Assembly (NCBI GenBank): GCA_040880125.1
Contig: JBBDJB010000034.1
Location: 1-22,000, forward strand
Source: JBBDJB01 sp040880125
Lineage (GTDB): Bacteria; Planctomycetota; Planctomycetia; Pirellulales; JBBDJB01
Direction: 5' to 3'
DNA length: 22,000 nucleotides
Part shown: piece after piece, positions 1 to 7,508 of the stretch
Layout of the letters: each line of letters opens with the position of its first letter
Numbering within the stretch: the first letter of the stretch is position 1
Notes under the pieces: generated by a model
Told to the model about the DNA's origin: nothing
Database searches by the model: none
The model's input: the letters and a program-made list of their open reading frames with translations, nothing else
Position numbers and translations under genes: made by a program

Positions 1-105
1 TGTAAAATCAATCCGGCGCGCACCAAGGTGAAAAATTCACAGCCTGACAGCGGACGCGAACGGCTGAATTGTCACCAATCCAGCTACAGTTACGGCGCTG
101 AGTGA

Positions 106-3100
106 CTATCCCCTCTCCCCGGCCCTCTCTCCGTGGGGGAGAGGGAGTTTGTCGCCGTGCTCGCCATTGCCGTTAATCGGCGCAATGGGTTGCCGCGGTG
201 CGCGAGGTGGCTCGGCGTCGTCAAGATCGGACTGGAGCGTGGCGGCTGGCTCGGACGCCGACGGTGCCGCGGGAGCGTTGCCCGCTTCGGCCGCCGCCAG
301 TACCTCCGCGCCCATCAGTTCAATGGCCCGCGCGTAAACGTAGTAGAAAGTCGGGATCAAGACCAACACCAGCGCGGTGGCCACCAGCAGGCCGAAGCAC
401 AGGCTGGCCGCCATCGGGATCAGGATCTGCGCTTGAAATGAACGTTCGGTCAATATCGGCAGCAGCCCCGCGATGGTCGTCATCGAAGTCAACAGCACGG
501 GCCGGAATCGGCGGCAGCCGGCGTCGAGCAGCGCGTCCTTTAGGCCCATCTCCCCGCGCTCGGCCCGATGATTGATGAAGTCGATCAGCACGATCGAGTC
601 GTTAACCACCACGCCGGTCAGCGCCACTAGGCCGAACAGGCTGAACAGCGTCAGCGGCAACCCCAGCAGCGCGTGCCCGGCGACGGCACCGATCGCCCCG
701 AAGGGGATGATCGACAGGATCAACAGCGGCTGCAGGTAGGAGCGGAACTCCAACGTCAGCAGCACGAACATCGCGAGTATCGCCACGACCAGCCCGATCG
801 CCAGGCTTTGAAACGACTCGATCGACTGTTCTTGCTGCCCCTCCCACAGGACGCGGACGCTCGGATGTTTCGCCTGCAACTCGTCGATGAACCCCGCCTG
901 CATGTCGGTTACGATCTGACTGGCGTTGCCGATCGACTCCTCCACGTCGGCGGTGATGGTGATCGCCCGTAACTGCTCGACGCGGTTGATCTCCGAATAG
1001 CCGCGCTGGACGCGGACGTCGGCCAGTTCGGTCAGCGGCAGTTCGGTGCCGTCGCTGGTGCGGACGCGGATGTCGTGGAACTCCGCCAGCGAGCGACGGT
1101 CCTCGCGCGGGTAGCGGACCATGAGCTTCACTTCGTGCCGTCCGCGCTGCAGCCGCATCACCTCTTCGCCGTAGTACGAGGCGCGGACCGTTTCTGCCAG
1201 GTCGGCCAATGGAATTCCCAGCGCCTTGGCCTTTTCCTTGATCGTGAGCTGGAACTCCCACTTGCCGGGGCTGGAGTCGTCGATGATGTCGAAGACGCCG
1301 GGATACTCGGCAAGCTGCGACTTGGCTTCGGCCACGGCCGCTTCGAGCTGGTCCATGTTCGCTGGCGGGGCCATCAGCTTGAATTCGATCGCGGCGCCGC
1401 CGGGCCCCATCTCAGGGCTGCCGAACGTGACGCTCTCCGCGCCCGGAAATTCGCCGGCCTCGCGCCGCCACATGGCGATGACCTCCTGGCTGACGACCTC
1501 CCGCTGCGAAGTATCGACCAGTTCGACATAGACGTTGCCGACGTGCGAGCCGCTGGCACGGCTGTTGGGGTCTTCGATGCCGGGCGTGGAGACTTCGCCG
1601 ACCGCCCGGTGACGGACCACGATCAGCGACTTGCCGCGCGGTGAATGCCGCCGGTCGACCGCTTCGATCGCCTCTTGCAGCCGCCGCGTGGCCGCTTCGG
1701 TGACGCGTGCCGGCGTGCCGTCCGGATAGGTGATGCGGGCTTCGATTGCCTTGTTGTCGAGCTTCGGAAAGAGCACAAACGGCGTGATACCTGCCCGAAT
1801 AAAGCCGGCCGATACCATCAACAGCGCCAGCGCCGCACAGACCACCGCCGCCGGGTGATTCAGCGACCAGCGCATCGTCGGGCGGTAGCCGCGGTCGATG
1901 ATCCACGCCAGCAAACGCTGCGTGCGGACGTTGATCCAACGGAAGATGGCCGCGACGAATCGGAACGGATAGAGCAGATACTCCAGCACGATGAACAGCA
2001 GGCCGCGCTCGTGCGCCAAGTGGCAGGGAAGGATGAACGTGCTTTCAAACAGCGAGATGATGAGCATGGCGATGATCGCCACCGGCATTACCGCGATGAA
2101 TTTTCCCATCACGCCGGAGACGAACAACAGCGGCACGAACGCGATGATGGTAGTCACCACGGAGGCGATAACGGACGGCAGCACTTCGTAGGTGCCGTTA
2201 ACGGCCGCTTCGATGTATCCCTCGCCTCGCTGACGGCGCTCGTAGACGTTTTCGCCGACCACGATGGCGTCATCGACGATGATCCCCAGCGCCATCAGGA
2301 AGGCGAACATCGACAGCATATTGAGCGTCTGATCGGCATACAGCAGATAGCCGCACGCGCCGAGAATCGAGATCGGGATTCCCAGCGCGACCCAAAACGC
2401 CAGCCGCAGGTCGAGAAAGATCGCCAGCACGATGAAGACCAGGATCAAGCCCTGGGTCCCGTTGCGGGCGAGCAGATCCAGCCGGTCGCGGACGTCGACC
2501 GAGGCATCGGCCCAGGTCATAAAGCTGTAACCGGGCGGAAGCTGTTTGGTCTCGAGGTACTGGTTGGCTTCCTCGACCATCGTGAGCAGGTCCTCGCTCA
2601 TGGTGCGATCGATGGAGATCACCAGGCCCGGCTGGCCGTTGATGCGGCTGATGGCGGTCGAGTCGGCGAACTCGTCGCGGACCACTCCCAGGTCGCCGAC
2701 GGTGAGGACGACTCCGCCGGGCTGCGTAACCAGCGGGATGTTGGCAATTTCCTCGCCGATCAGGCGGCGGTTCTTGCCGCGCAGCAGCACCTCTTGCGAA
2801 TCGGTCTTGATCGTGCCGCCGGGGAGTTCGATATTCTCGCGGCGCACGATCTGCGCCACTTGCTGAAGACTGAGCCCGTGCTTGCGGAGCGTGTCTTCGG
2901 CGATTTCGATGTCGATCTGGTACTCTTTGGCCCCGATGATGTTGGCCTGCGAGATGGAAGGCAATTGCAGCAGATCGTCGCGCACCCGCTCGGTCAGCTC
3001 GCGCAGTTCCAGTTCTGCGCCCGGCCGCTCGCTCTCCGGCCCGACGACGCCAACCCGAATGGCCGGCGTGCGGAGCGTGATCTGCTTGACTTCGGGATCC

Positions 3101-3474
3101 TCGGCCAGGGGCGGCATCGAGGGGATGCGATCCACTTCGGACCGCACTTCGTTAAGAATCTTCTGCACGTCCGGCACGCTGGCCTGCAGCTCCAGGATGA
3201 CGTGCCCGGCCCCTTCCTGCGCCACGGAGGTCTGCTTCTTGATGCCGGCGATCGGTCGCACGGCCTCTTCGATCTTCTGGCAGATGCCCTCTTCGATTTC
3301 GCTCGGGCTGGCGCCGGGGTAGACGACGCTGACCAGCACGATCTCCAGGTCGAACTCCGGGAATACCTCGCGGCGCATCGTGAACATGCTGAACAAGCCG
3401 ACCGCCATCAGGCCGATCATCAGCGTGTTCATTGCGGGCGAGTTGCGAATGGCCCAGCGGATCAGCGACTTCAT
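106..3474 (-). CDS. RND efflux pump inner-membrane permease (AcrB/MdtB-like)
   Basis: A 1122-residue proton-driven exporter of the resistance-nodulation-division superfamily, expected to form the inner-membrane trimer of a tripartite efflux pump. It has the family layout: an N-terminal membrane segment (about residues 9-30), a large periplasmic loop, a membrane block, a second periplasmic loop and a C-terminal membrane block. The proton-relay pair is visible as D401-D402 in GIIVDDAIVVGENV, matching the AcrB TM4 aspartates. The second-half counterpart is VVVNDSIVLIDF. Length fits the family (about 1030-1100) apart from a long Pro/Ala-rich C-terminal tail. The start ATG overlaps the stop of the membrane fusion gene as ATGA, so the two are translationally coupled. 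The last dozen residues (PLPHGERAGERG) are encoded by a GC-rich hairpin repeat. Substrate cannot be told from sequence; antibiotics, dyes, solvents or lipids are all possible. Confidence 0.95.
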   Translation of the reverse strand: MKSLIRWAIRNSPAMNTLMIGLMAVGLFSMFTMRREVFPEFDLEIVLVSVVYPGASPSEIEEGICQKIEEAVRPIAGIKKQTSVAQEGAGHVILELQASVPDVQKILNEVRSEVDRIPSMPPLAEDPEVKQITLRTPAIRVGVVGPESERPGAELELRELTERVRDDLLQLPSISQANIIGAKEYQIDIEIAEDTLRKHGLSLQQVAQIVRRENIELPGGTIKTDSQEVLLRGKNRRLIGEEIANIPLVTQPGGVVLTVGDLGVVRDEFADSTAISRINGQPGLVISIDRTMSEDLLTMVEEANQYLETKQLPPGYSFMTWADASVDVRDRLDLLARNGTQGLILVFIVLAIFLDLRLAFWVALGIPISILGACGYLLYADQTLNMLSMFAFLMALGIIVDDAIVVGENVYERRQRGEGYIEAAVNGTYEVLPSVIASVVTTIIAFVPLLFVSGVMGKFIAVMPVAIIAMLIISLFESTFILPCHLAHERGLLFIVLEYLLYPFRFVAAIFRWINVRTQRLLAWIIDRGYRPTMRWSLNHPAAVVCAALALLMVSAGFIRAGITPFVLFPKLDNKAIEARITYPDGTPARVTEAATRRLQEAIEAVDRRHSPRGKSLIVVRHRAVGEVSTPGIEDPNSRASGSHVGNVYVELVDTSQREVVSQEVIAMWRREAGEFPGAESVTFGSPEMGPGGAAIEFKLMAPPANMDQLEAAVAEAKSQLAEYPGVFDIIDDSSPGKWEFQLTIKEKAKALGIPLADLAETVRASYYGEEVMRLQRGRHEVKLMVRYPREDRRSLAEFHDIRVRTSDGTELPLTELADVRVQRGYSEINRVEQLRAITITADVEESIGNASQIVTDMQAGFIDELQAKHPSVRVLWEGQQEQSIESFQSLAIGLVVAILAMFVLLTLEFRSYLQPLLILSIIPFGAIGAVAGHALLGLPLTLFSLFGLVALTGVVVNDSIVLIDFINHRAERGEMGLKDALLDAGCRRFRPVLLTSMTTIAGLLPILTERSFQAQILIPMAASLCFGLLVATALVLVLIPTFYYVYARAIELMGAEVLAAAEAGNAPAAPSASEPAATLQSDLDDAEPPRAPRQPIAPINGNGEHGDKLPLPHGERAGERG
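123..145. repeat. GC-rich hairpin repeat, type CCCTCTC/GAGAGGG, inside 3' end of RND gene
   Basis: Arms CCCTCTCTCC (123-132) and GGGGAGAGGG (136-145) pair over 10 bp with one G-T wobble and a 3-base loop. They are preceded by a further CCCTCTCCCC at 111-120. The same motif recurs at 21805-21837. The hairpin lies entirely inside the coding sequence, with the TAG stop at 106-108 just beyond it, so it supplies the pump's C-terminal residues. It may also act as a transcription terminator or mRNA 3' end stabiliser; that role is inferred. Confidence 0.75.
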
Positions 3475-4829
3475 GGAACCGCCTGCTCCCGGACCGGCAT
3501 GTCATCATGCGCGGAGGCCAAAGGAGAAACGACTGCCCGATCGCCGGCCGACAGCGACGATTGATCGGCCCGCACCAGCACCGTGTCGCCGCTGCGCTTG
3601 GCGACGTCAACCTGGTTGATCTGGAGCGTACCGTCTTGAACCGTCCACACGACGTTCCCCGGCCGTACGGCTTGAGCCGGGATGCCCAGCAGCGGCAGAT
3701 CCGGGCGGACGTGCACCTCGAGTGTGACATACATCCCACGCAGCAGCGCGGGCGGGCCGGTGGTGGTCTCTGATCCCGAGGATCGCACTGCGCGCGGATT
3801 TTCTACGACCACGCGGCACGGCACCGTGCGGGTGCGCTCGTCCAGCCCGATGCCATCGTAGCGATCCAGCACACCCTCCCAGGTGAAGCGCTGACCGCCG
3901 ACGCGATACGTGACCGTGACCGGCGTGGGCGGCAGCCGGTAGTCGGACCGCATGTTCTCAACACCGGTTGCAACGGCGCCCTCGGGCGATTGCTGCCAAA
4001 TCCAGAAGAGATCCTCCATCATTAGACTGCAGCGGACCTCGGCCTTGGAAGTATCCTCGATCCGCACCAACTCCGTGCCGGCTTGCACGTAACTGTCCTT
4101 TTCGACTAGGTCCTCGACCACGACACCGTCGATCGGCGCCACGATCTTCGTGCGGGCCAGATCGAGATCCGCCTTCTCGAGCTGCGCGGCGACGAACTCC
4201 TTGGCTCCCTGCAACCGCGCACGCCGGGTGTTGAGCAGGTTCAACTGGTTGCTCAGCGTCGTCAGCGAATTTTGGGCGATCAGTTCCTGGCGCCTCGCCT
4301 GGTCGACGGCCGACTGCGTGACGACGCCTCGATTGAGCCGCAGCAGCCGCTGCAACTCGCCCTGTTGCAGCTTCAATTCTTGCTCGGCCAGCGTGATGAG
4401 CCGCTGGGTATTGGCGGACTCCACCTCCAGTTCTTCCAGCGCGACGTCCGCCTGGTCGAGCTCCTTTTGCAGCCGCGTCTGCTCCAGCTCGTAATCGCGG
4501 CGATCGATCTCGTACAGCACGGTTCCCTGGGTGACGAACCGCCCGGCTCGACACTCCTCGGCCTTGTACGTGATCGGCCCCCCGACTTCCGCGGACAAGC
4601 GGATCTCGCGGAAGGGAACAACCAGCCCGTCGGCTTCGATGTCCAGGCCGCCCTCCAAGGGCGCAACGGCGACCGTCTCCACCAGCGGAGCCTCGACAGC
4701 CTGGCTGATGTTCCGCTGCGGCGCCTGGCGCTGACCGGCCAGCGCAACAAAGCCGGCAACACCCCCGGCCAATATCGCCAACGGCAAGGCGATGCGACCC
4801 AGGATGTGCATTAGCGATGAAGTATTCAT
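3471..4829 (-). CDS. RND efflux periplasmic adaptor (HlyD/MFP family)
   Basis: A 452-residue membrane fusion protein that would bridge the RND permease encoded directly downstream to an outer-membrane channel. An uncleaved or signal-anchor hydrophobic segment lies at about residues 12-31. The first lipoyl half is at about 75-110 (VGGPITYKAEECRAGRFVTQG), an alpha-helical coiled-coil hairpin rich in Leu/Gln/Glu at about 112-222, the second lipoyl half at about 223-260 (ARTKIVAPIDGVV), then beta-barrel and membrane-proximal domains. Length is typical, with a somewhat long N-terminus and hairpin. It starts 11 bp after the tetR stop and ends in an ATGA overlap with the permease, so all three belong to one transcript. 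No outer-membrane factor gene is present in the window, so a TolC-like partner must be encoded elsewhere. Confidence 0.93.
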   Translation of the reverse strand: MNTSSLMHILGRIALPLAILAGGVAGFVALAGQRQAPQRNISQAVEAPLVETVAVAPLEGGLDIEADGLVVPFREIRLSAEVGGPITYKAEECRAGRFVTQGTVLYEIDRRDYELEQTRLQKELDQADVALEELEVESANTQRLITLAEQELKLQQGELQRLLRLNRGVVTQSAVDQARRQELIAQNSLTTLSNQLNLLNTRRARLQGAKEFVAAQLEKADLDLARTKIVAPIDGVVVEDLVEKDSYVQAGTELVRIEDTSKAEVRCSLMMEDLFWIWQQSPEGAVATGVENMRSDYRLPPTPVTVTYRVGGQRFTWEGVLDRYDGIGLDERTRTVPCRVVVENPRAVRSSGSETTTGPPALLRGMYVTLEVHVRPDLPLLGIPAQAVRPGNVVWTVQDGTLQINQVDVAKRSGDTVLVRADQSSLSAGDRAVVSPLASAHDDMPVREQAVP

Positions 4830-4840
4830 GGGACGAATGC

Positions 4841-5584
4841 TCAGGTCGATGGCTCGCGCTCGGAGGGAGAGTCAGGAAACTGGCCACGGTGGCTGCTGGC
4901 AGCGACCGGAGCGCGGCCGGACTGCGACTCGTCGTCGGCCGATTCGCAAGCCTCGCCGCAAGAGCGGGCGGCCACGGCCCGTAGTCCGCCGAGGGAGAAT
5001 TCAAAGATGTGCTTCGCCAGGCGGTCGGGCGTGTAGTGCAATTCCATTTCTTCTTGGGAAAGTAGGATCGTCACCACGTCGCGAGCGATGCGGTGATAGA
5101 CGCACTGGCCGACGATGCTGAAGGCAACTCGATGTTTCACTTCGCGGGAAGTGCTGGCCGGAAGCAACTCGCCGACGATTTCCACCAGCAGATTGAAGAT
5201 TGGACGGAAGTAATCTTCGACCAGTTCGCGCCCGGCTTCGCTGGGGTGCAGCACCTCGCGCATCACCAGCCGCAATTGCCACGGCGCCGGATGGCTGGCG
5301 AGCATGCGCTGAATCATCATCTGGATCAGCGCCCGCAGCTTGTCCTCCGGCGTCATGTCCGGCCCGAAGTCGGGTTGGGGGATCCGTTCGACCGTCTGAC
5401 GATGGGCGGTCTTGACCGCGTCGACGTACAGCCGCTGCTTGTCGCCGAAGTAGTAGTTGACGCTGGCCACGTTGACGCCGGCCGCCTTGCAGATGTCGCG
5501 GATAGTTGCGCCGTCGTAGCCGGCCTCGGCGAAGATCGGCCCCGCCGCATCTAGCAGCCGCGTTTTAGTGTCGTCGGTGGACAT
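4841..5584 (-). CDS. TetR-family regulator, CecR (YbiH)-like, of the RND operon
   Basis: A 247-residue TetR-family repressor. The N-terminal helix-turn-helix is clear: residues about 10-55 carry AAGPIFAEAGYDGATIRDIC followed by AGVNVASVNYYFGDKQRLY. The ligand domain (about 85-205, with LRLVMREVLHPSEAGRELVE and VGQCVYHRIARD) resembles the C-terminal domain of CecR/YbiH-type regulators (DUF1956). In E. coli that regulator controls export genes including a membrane fusion protein. Residues after about 210 are a low-complexity Ser/Glu-rich tail. It is the first gene of the operon (11 bp to the adaptor), so it most likely represses itself and the pump through the inverted repeats upstream. No good Shine-Dalgarno precedes the ATG. 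The inducer is unknown. Confidence 0.9.
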   Translation of the reverse strand: MSTDDTKTRLLDAAGPIFAEAGYDGATIRDICKAAGVNVASVNYYFGDKQRLYVDAVKTAHRQTVERIPQPDFGPDMTPEDKLRALIQMMIQRMLASHPAPWQLRLVMREVLHPSEAGRELVEDYFRPIFNLLVEIVGELLPASTSREVKHRVAFSIVGQCVYHRIARDVVTILLSQEEMELHYTPDRLAKHIFEFSLGGLRAVAARSCGEACESADDESQSGRAPVAASSHRGQFPDSPSEREPST

Positions 5585-5621
5585 ATATGGGCCCCGGTAA
5601 AAAGGAGAGCAACACGTGTTT

Positions 5622-5648
5622 CAAACGATTATATCAAACAGGCGTTTG
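5622..5648 (-). promoter_or_regulatory. Putative promoter/operator of the tetR-RND operon
   Basis: Read on the minus strand, a perfect TATAAT (+ strand 5628-5633) lies 44 bases upstream of the tetR ATG. It is wrapped in inverted repeats. CAAACAGGCGTTTG (5635-5648) is a perfect 5-bp palindrome with a 4-bp spacer. A further CAAACG at 5622-5627 pairs with CGTTTG at 5643-5648 across the box. No convincing -35 hexamer is seen 16-18 bp upstream, which may indicate a weak core promoter. The geometry fits autorepression by the adjacent TetR protein; binding is inferred. Confidence 0.55.
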
Positions 5649-5756
5649 GGAGCCAGGTGGCGAGGGGCGCGCGACGCCTCTTTTTTCTCGGGAAATCCAC
5701 GGAAAACGGGATGAGCGGGATCGGCGGCGATGCTGCGGCTGATCCGATGAGAGGAG

Positions 5757-5912
5757 TTAGCAGCCTGATGGTTTTTGAGGGCAGGCTGCTGCATCACACG
5801 GAAGTGACGCCAAAATGACGACGTAAGTCGTTATTTTGCGAGCCGTGAGGAGCTTTGCTCCGAACTTGGCGAGGTTGAAAAACGCCACGACGGCGTTTTT
5901 CAACAGGCTGTT
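5757..5912 (+). repeat. Structured dispersed repeat, copy A (four hairpins)
   Basis: Four consecutive hairpins are visible. H1 is AGCAGCCTG (5759-5767) with CAGGCTGCT (5782-5790). H2 is AAAATGACGAC (5812-5822) with GTCGTTATTTT (5827-5837), one G-T pair. H3 is GGAGC-TTT-GCTCC (5849-5861). H4 is TTGAAAAACGCC (5875-5886) with GGCGTTTTTCAA (5892-5903), a perfect 12-bp stem. The outer ends TTAGCAGCCTG and CAGGCTGTTGG form imperfect terminal inverted repeats. Related copies lie at 7419-7508 and 19628-19790. H4 is followed by no T-run beyond its own arm, but it could terminate transcription of the ankyrin gene on the minus strand. Confidence 0.75.
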
Positions 5913-5924
5913 GGCAGACGCCCA

Positions 5925-7373
5925 TCAATTGGCAGGCGGTTCAATCCCCGCCTGCCGCATCGCGCGCTGAATCGCGACGATCGTTTCCGGCGATGGACGA
6001 AAGTTGCCCGGACGATGGCCCTGGGCGATCATCAGCGGCGTCCACTCTTGCGCGTTTTTTCGGTTCCAGATGGCAGCGTCGGCGCCATTGTCGGCGAGAA
6101 ACCGCACTAACTCGGCGCGGCTTTTGTAGACTGCACCGTGCATGGCCGTTTCGTCGTGATCGTCGAAGGCATTCACATCTGCTCCGATCTCGAGCAACAG
6201 CCGCACGGCTTCGATCGACTCCGCTTCGGTCGCCGCCGCCTCTTCGCCGTCCCCCAATGCTCCAACACCTGCCGCCGCCAACAGTGGCGTGCACCCTTCG
6301 ACGTTCGCTTTCGTCGAATCCGCACCGAGTTCAAGAAGTAGTTGCAGCAGCGGAACATCCGCCGTGCGAGCTGCCAGAAGGAAGGGCGTCGTGCCTGTTT
6401 TGTTGAGCTGGGCGCGGCCCGCAGATTGTCTGCGGTGCTCCGCATTAACGTCTGCACCGTGCTCAACAAGAACACGGGCCAACTGAAGGCTCGTCATCGT
6501 GCCGGAACCGATTGGCGACGGGTCGCCGTCACCTCGAATGGGTTTGCGAACCCAGGTAATCGCGTGAAGCGCCGTATAGCCGGCGCGGCTATCGTTCGGA
6601 TCGGCGCCGGCTTCCAACAGCGCCTGGGCAAGACTAAAGTGGCCGTTCTCCACAGCCAGGATTAAGGGACTGATCCCCGTCCTACGGGCGTTGCCGGAGC
6701 GCCGCCGCGGCCCCATCACATCGTTCACGTCTGCGCCTGCCGCGAGCAGTCTTAACACAACGCCGGTCTTTCCTTCACGCACGGCGAAGAACAACGGAGT
6801 GAAACCGGACCGGAGGCGCGTGTCGACCGCCGCCCCAGCCGTAAGCAGCGCATCGACAACCTCAACGTGACCTTCGGCGGCCGCCCACATCAATGCGGTT
6901 TGTCCCTTGCGCTCCTTCGCATTCACGTCAGCACCATGGGCAAGCAGCGCCTCGACGGGGCCGAGCTTGCCGGTGCGGGCAGCCGTCATCAAGATCGTCT
7001 CACCGCCGGGCAAAGTGGTCTTCGGGTCGACGCCGGCTTCCAGCAATAGCTCCACAATCGCTGTGTTTCCATTGGTGCAGGCGAGCGAAAGCGGCGTGAC
7101 TCCGTAGCGGTTTTCCGCCCGGACGTCGCCTTCACTCTGGATGAGAAGTTTCACAACCTCGGTATCGTCGCGGTAAGCCGCCCAGTGAAGCGCAGTCATG
7201 CCGTCGATCTGCGCGGCGTTTACGTCGGCACCTTGTTGGAGATGATCGCGCAGGGCGCGGTGGTTACCCTGTTCTGCCGCGTCCGCAAGCGGCGAGCGGG
7301 CTTCATCCGCCGCAGCAATGCTGGACACCAGCAAGGCGGCGAACCCAACTATAGAGAGGCATTTCATGTGCAT
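5925..7373 (-). CDS. Secreted ankyrin-repeat protein
   Basis: A 482-residue protein with an N-terminal signal peptide (hydrophobic core CLSIVGFAALLVSSIAAA, likely cleavage after AAA near residue 22). The rest is essentially all ankyrin repeats. About ten are recognisable from the recurring patterns TALHWAAYRDDTEVVKLLI, TPLSLACTNGNTAIVELLL, TALMWAAAEGHVEVVDALL and GADVNA. Two insertions interrupt the spacing, one at about 230-240 and a Gly/Asp-rich one at about 275-295. Ankyrin arrays bind proteins, so this is probably a periplasmic scaffold or partner; no catalytic motif is seen. It lies 132 bp downstream of the DUF1552 gene on the same strand, separated by a repeat element. It could belong to that transcript or have its own promoter. 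A second ATG two codons in (7367) is an equally possible start. Confidence 0.9.
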   Translation of the reverse strand: MHMKCLSIVGFAALLVSSIAAADEARSPLADAAEQGNHRALRDHLQQGADVNAAQIDGMTALHWAAYRDDTEVVKLLIQSEGDVRAENRYGVTPLSLACTNGNTAIVELLLEAGVDPKTTLPGGETILMTAARTGKLGPVEALLAHGADVNAKERKGQTALMWAAAEGHVEVVDALLTAGAAVDTRLRSGFTPLFFAVREGKTGVVLRLLAAGADVNDVMGPRRRSGNARRTGISPLILAVENGHFSLAQALLEAGADPNDSRAGYTALHAITWVRKPIRGDGDPSPIGSGTMTSLQLARVLVEHGADVNAEHRRQSAGRAQLNKTGTTPFLLAARTADVPLLQLLLELGADSTKANVEGCTPLLAAAGVGALGDGEEAAATEAESIEAVRLLLEIGADVNAFDDHDETAMHGAVYKSRAELVRFLADNGADAAIWNRKNAQEWTPLMIAQGHRPGNFRPSPETIVAIQRAMRQAGIEPPAN

Positions 7374-7418
7374 TTCGCCGATCTCGTTCCTACTGGTTGA
7401 TCCGCTGGATAGATGCGG

Positions 7419-7508
7419 CTAGCAGCCTATTGATCTTCTCAGCAGGCCGCTGCATCACATGGAGGTGATACCAAAATCGCCACCGTGGCGTTTTTCAATG
7501 AGCTGTTA
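7419..7508 (+). repeat. Structured dispersed repeat, copy B (short form)
   Basis: This copy shares with copy A the blocks AGCAGCCT, GCTGCATCACA, GTGA, CCAAAA, GGCGTTTTTCAA and GCTGTT, but lacks the middle hairpins. H1 is AGCAGCCT (7421-7428) with AGGCCGCT (7444-7451), one mismatch. The terminal stem is CGCCA-CCG-TGGCG (7478-7490), flanked by AAAAT and TTTTT, so it looks like a rho-independent terminator on either strand. Its two ends, CTAGCAGCCTATTGA and (reversed) CTAACAGCTCATTGA, match at 12 of 15 positions, and both carry a TA dinucleotide. The right end supplies the TAA stop of the DUF1552 gene. Confidence 0.75.

Larger units (their letters stand above)
5585..5924. other. Intergenic region between tetR and the ankyrin gene
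   Basis: This 340-bp stretch has no credible gene. The tetR-side third contains the candidate operator/promoter. From about 5757 onward it is occupied by a structured repeat element of four hairpins, which ends about 12 bp from the stop codon of the ankyrin-repeat gene. Between them (5650-5755) nothing recognisable was seen. Confidence 0.7.

Noticed and set aside
28..40. Palindrome GTGAAAAATTCAC near the window start
   Set aside because: A 5-bp arm palindrome is expected by chance, and no adjacent gene or box gives it a context.
1645..3564. 639-codon open frame on the plus strand
   Set aside because: It is fully antisense to the RND permease, rich in Asp/His/Arg/Gln as expected from the complement of a GC-rich gene, and has no recognisable domain.
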